Of a stretch of 7,774 nucleotides of DNA, positions 7,214 to 7,774 are shown one piece after another. Made by a program: the position numbers and the translations under genes. This DNA comes from Candidatus Dadabacteria bacterium (GTDB taxonomy: Bacteria > Desulfobacterota_D > UBA1144 > Nemesobacterales > UBA2774). The notes under the pieces were generated by a model. The model saw nothing but the letters and a program-made list of their open reading frames with translations, did no database searches and had not been told where the DNA came from. The stretch covers positions 1-7,774 of the forward strand of contig SMWY01000087.1 in NCBI GenBank assembly GCA_004356555.1, written 5' to 3'. Within the stretch, counting starts at the first letter, position 1, and every line of letters begins with the position of its first letter.

Positions 7214-7518
7214 ATGAGCAATAAAAATATTTTAGTAATATCCCCTCATCCCAACGATTTGGAAATGGGGATGGGGGGGGGACTGTTGCTAAATTAGTTG
7301 TTCAAGACGTGAGTGTAGTATCGCTTGTTACAACAGAGGGGAGCGGAAGCATGGCTCTTAGCGGTTTTGAAGGTAACGAATTAGCTTTGCTAAGGAAAGA
7401 GGAAGCGAGGATAGCCTCTGAAATTCTTGGACTTAACAGATACAGGGCAGTTTTTGACGAGAGACACGGTGTTCCTAAAATGCAATACGCAGAGGTGTTT
7501 ATAGAGTTGAAGTTATAG
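7214..7518 (+). pseudogene. PIG-L/LmbE-family deacetylase remnant, frameshifted at a G9 run and internally deleted
   Basis: The family covers zinc-dependent N-acetyl-sugar deacetylases. From an ATG at 7214, preceded by AAGGA (7199-7203), the frame reads MSNKNILVISPHPNDLEMGMGG, the typical N-terminal zinc-site strand, then hits a TAG at 7295-7297. A second frame takes up the homology from the same point: GGTVAKLVVQDVSVVSLVTTEG, a stretch of the kind LRKEEARIASEILGLNRY, then a family-like end MQYAEVF and a TAG at 7516. The frames meet in nine G (7273-7281), where seven or ten would keep the reading intact. The first Asp of the usual HPDD, the catalytic base in MshB-type enzymes, is Asn. The whole spans about 100 residues against a usual 220-240, so the centre, including the later His zinc ligand, is missing; the junction is probably near 7436-7460. 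Most likely a decaying gene. An ATG-less stand-alone reading from 7309 is not a separate gene. Confidence 0.8.
7273..7281 (+). repeat. Homopolymer run of nine G at the frameshift point
   Basis: Nine consecutive G, directly after GGGGAT, in an otherwise AT-rich region, inside the codons for the GMGGT motif of the deacetylase remnant. Such runs slip readily in replication and in sequencing; losing two or gaining one G restores the frame. Confidence 0.9.
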
Positions 7519-7540
7519 GGATTTATTCTTCAGATATGTT

Positions 7541-7774
7541 TTACTTAGGAATATGTCCTGTTTTCATACTCCAAAGCAGCATGTCTAGTTCTTCAATCTC
7601 AATTCCGAGTTCTTCGGCGAATCCTTTCATCTTTTCTTCAGCTTCTAGGTATTTCTTCTTTGTGATGGGTGGTTTCGGCGAGTCTAAAACGCCTAAATCG
7701 AATAGTGACCTAACTACGTTTCTATCCAGTATAGCATATCCCTTAATACCAATATTCCTTAAGAAGTGGCTAGC
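7541..7774 (-). CDS. Ogg2-type 8-oxoguanine DNA glycosylase/lyase, C-terminal 77 residues (start outside window)
   Basis: Base-excision repair enzyme that removes 8-oxoguanine and cuts the strand by beta-elimination. The frame is open through the right edge of the window, so only the C-terminal third is present and no start codon is seen. It begins ASHFLRNIGIKGYAILDRNVV, matching the Ogg2 segment 'EASHFLRNxG..AIxDRHxL'; the Asp in AILDR is the expected catalytic Asp. The remainder (LDSPKPPITKKKYLEAEEKM, GFAEELGIEIEELDMLLWSMKTGHIPK) follows the family closely. The Trp of LLW and the C-terminal Lys, both used by Ogg2 to recognise 8-oxoguanine, are present. The usual His after DR is Asn here (DRN). 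The catalytic Lys of the helix-hairpin-helix would lie beyond the edge. It converges on the deacetylase remnant with a 22-base gap. Confidence 0.85.
   Translation of the reverse strand, partial: ASHFLRNIGIKGYAILDRNVVRSLFDLGVLDSPKPPITKKKYLEAEEKMKGFAEELGIEIEELDMLLWSMKTGHIPK

Noticed and set aside
7309..7518. Stand-alone 69-residue protein
   Set aside because: Its residues continue the PIG-L/LmbE homology from the frame upstream of the G9 run, and it has no ribosome-binding site; it is the 3' part of the broken deacetylase gene.
1..7774. A novel multi-gene system (defence, mobile element, biosynthetic cluster)
   Set aside because: All intact genes are recognisable metabolic, translation or repair genes in a loose arrangement, with no mobile, CRISPR or toxin-antitoxin hallmarks.

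Overview
The window is an AT-rich bacterial segment (roughly 40% GC by eye). It holds ordinary protein-coding genes, a broken one, and genes cut off at both edges. The CarA and GatB types and the Shine-Dalgarno sites before two genes point to a bacterium. An Ogg2-type 8-oxoguanine glycosylase, a family best known from archaea and some anaerobic or thermophilic bacteria, and a DUF6537-type indolepyruvate oxidoreductase suggest a less-studied lineage, perhaps deltaproteobacterial-like. That placement is inference; there is no rRNA or tRNA to test it.

Left part, plus strand: the 3' part of a dual-specificity/tyrosine phosphatase (2-448, start outside the window), then two genes for a 2-oxoacid:ferredoxin oxidoreductase of the indolepyruvate (arylpyruvate) type. 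These are iorA (557-2686; thiamine-diphosphate and iron-sulfur subunit) and iorB (2850-4442; gamma-type domain plus a C-terminal DUF6537-like domain). Together they should convert arylpyruvates and CoA to aryl-acetyl-CoA and CO2 with reduction of ferredoxin, probably in aromatic amino-acid breakdown. A 163-base gap carrying a perfect inverted repeat separates them.

Middle part, minus strand, convergent with iorB: gatB (7144-5717; tRNA-dependent amidotransferase subunit B) and downstream of it carA (5597-4473; carbamoyl-phosphate synthase glutaminase subunit). Neither has its partner genes (gatA/gatC, carB) in the window. carA has a near-consensus promoter whose predicted start site lies only about 7 bases before the ATG, so its mRNA should be almost leaderless. 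A 16-bp palindrome abuts the -35 box.

Right part: divergent from gatB is a broken PIG-L/LmbE-family deacetylase (7214-7518). It is frameshifted at a run of nine G, has Asn in place of the usual first Asp of the HPDD motif, and is only about 100 residues long because the middle of the protein is missing. Converging on it from the right edge is the C-terminal 77 residues of an Ogg2 glycosylase (7774-7541), ending in the family's characteristic Lys.

I found no CRISPR array, insertion sequence, prophage, RNA gene or clearly new multi-gene system. The points most worth checking are the poly-G deacetylase remnant, the near-leaderless carA promoter with its palindrome, and the Asp-for-Cys iron-sulfur motif in IorA.
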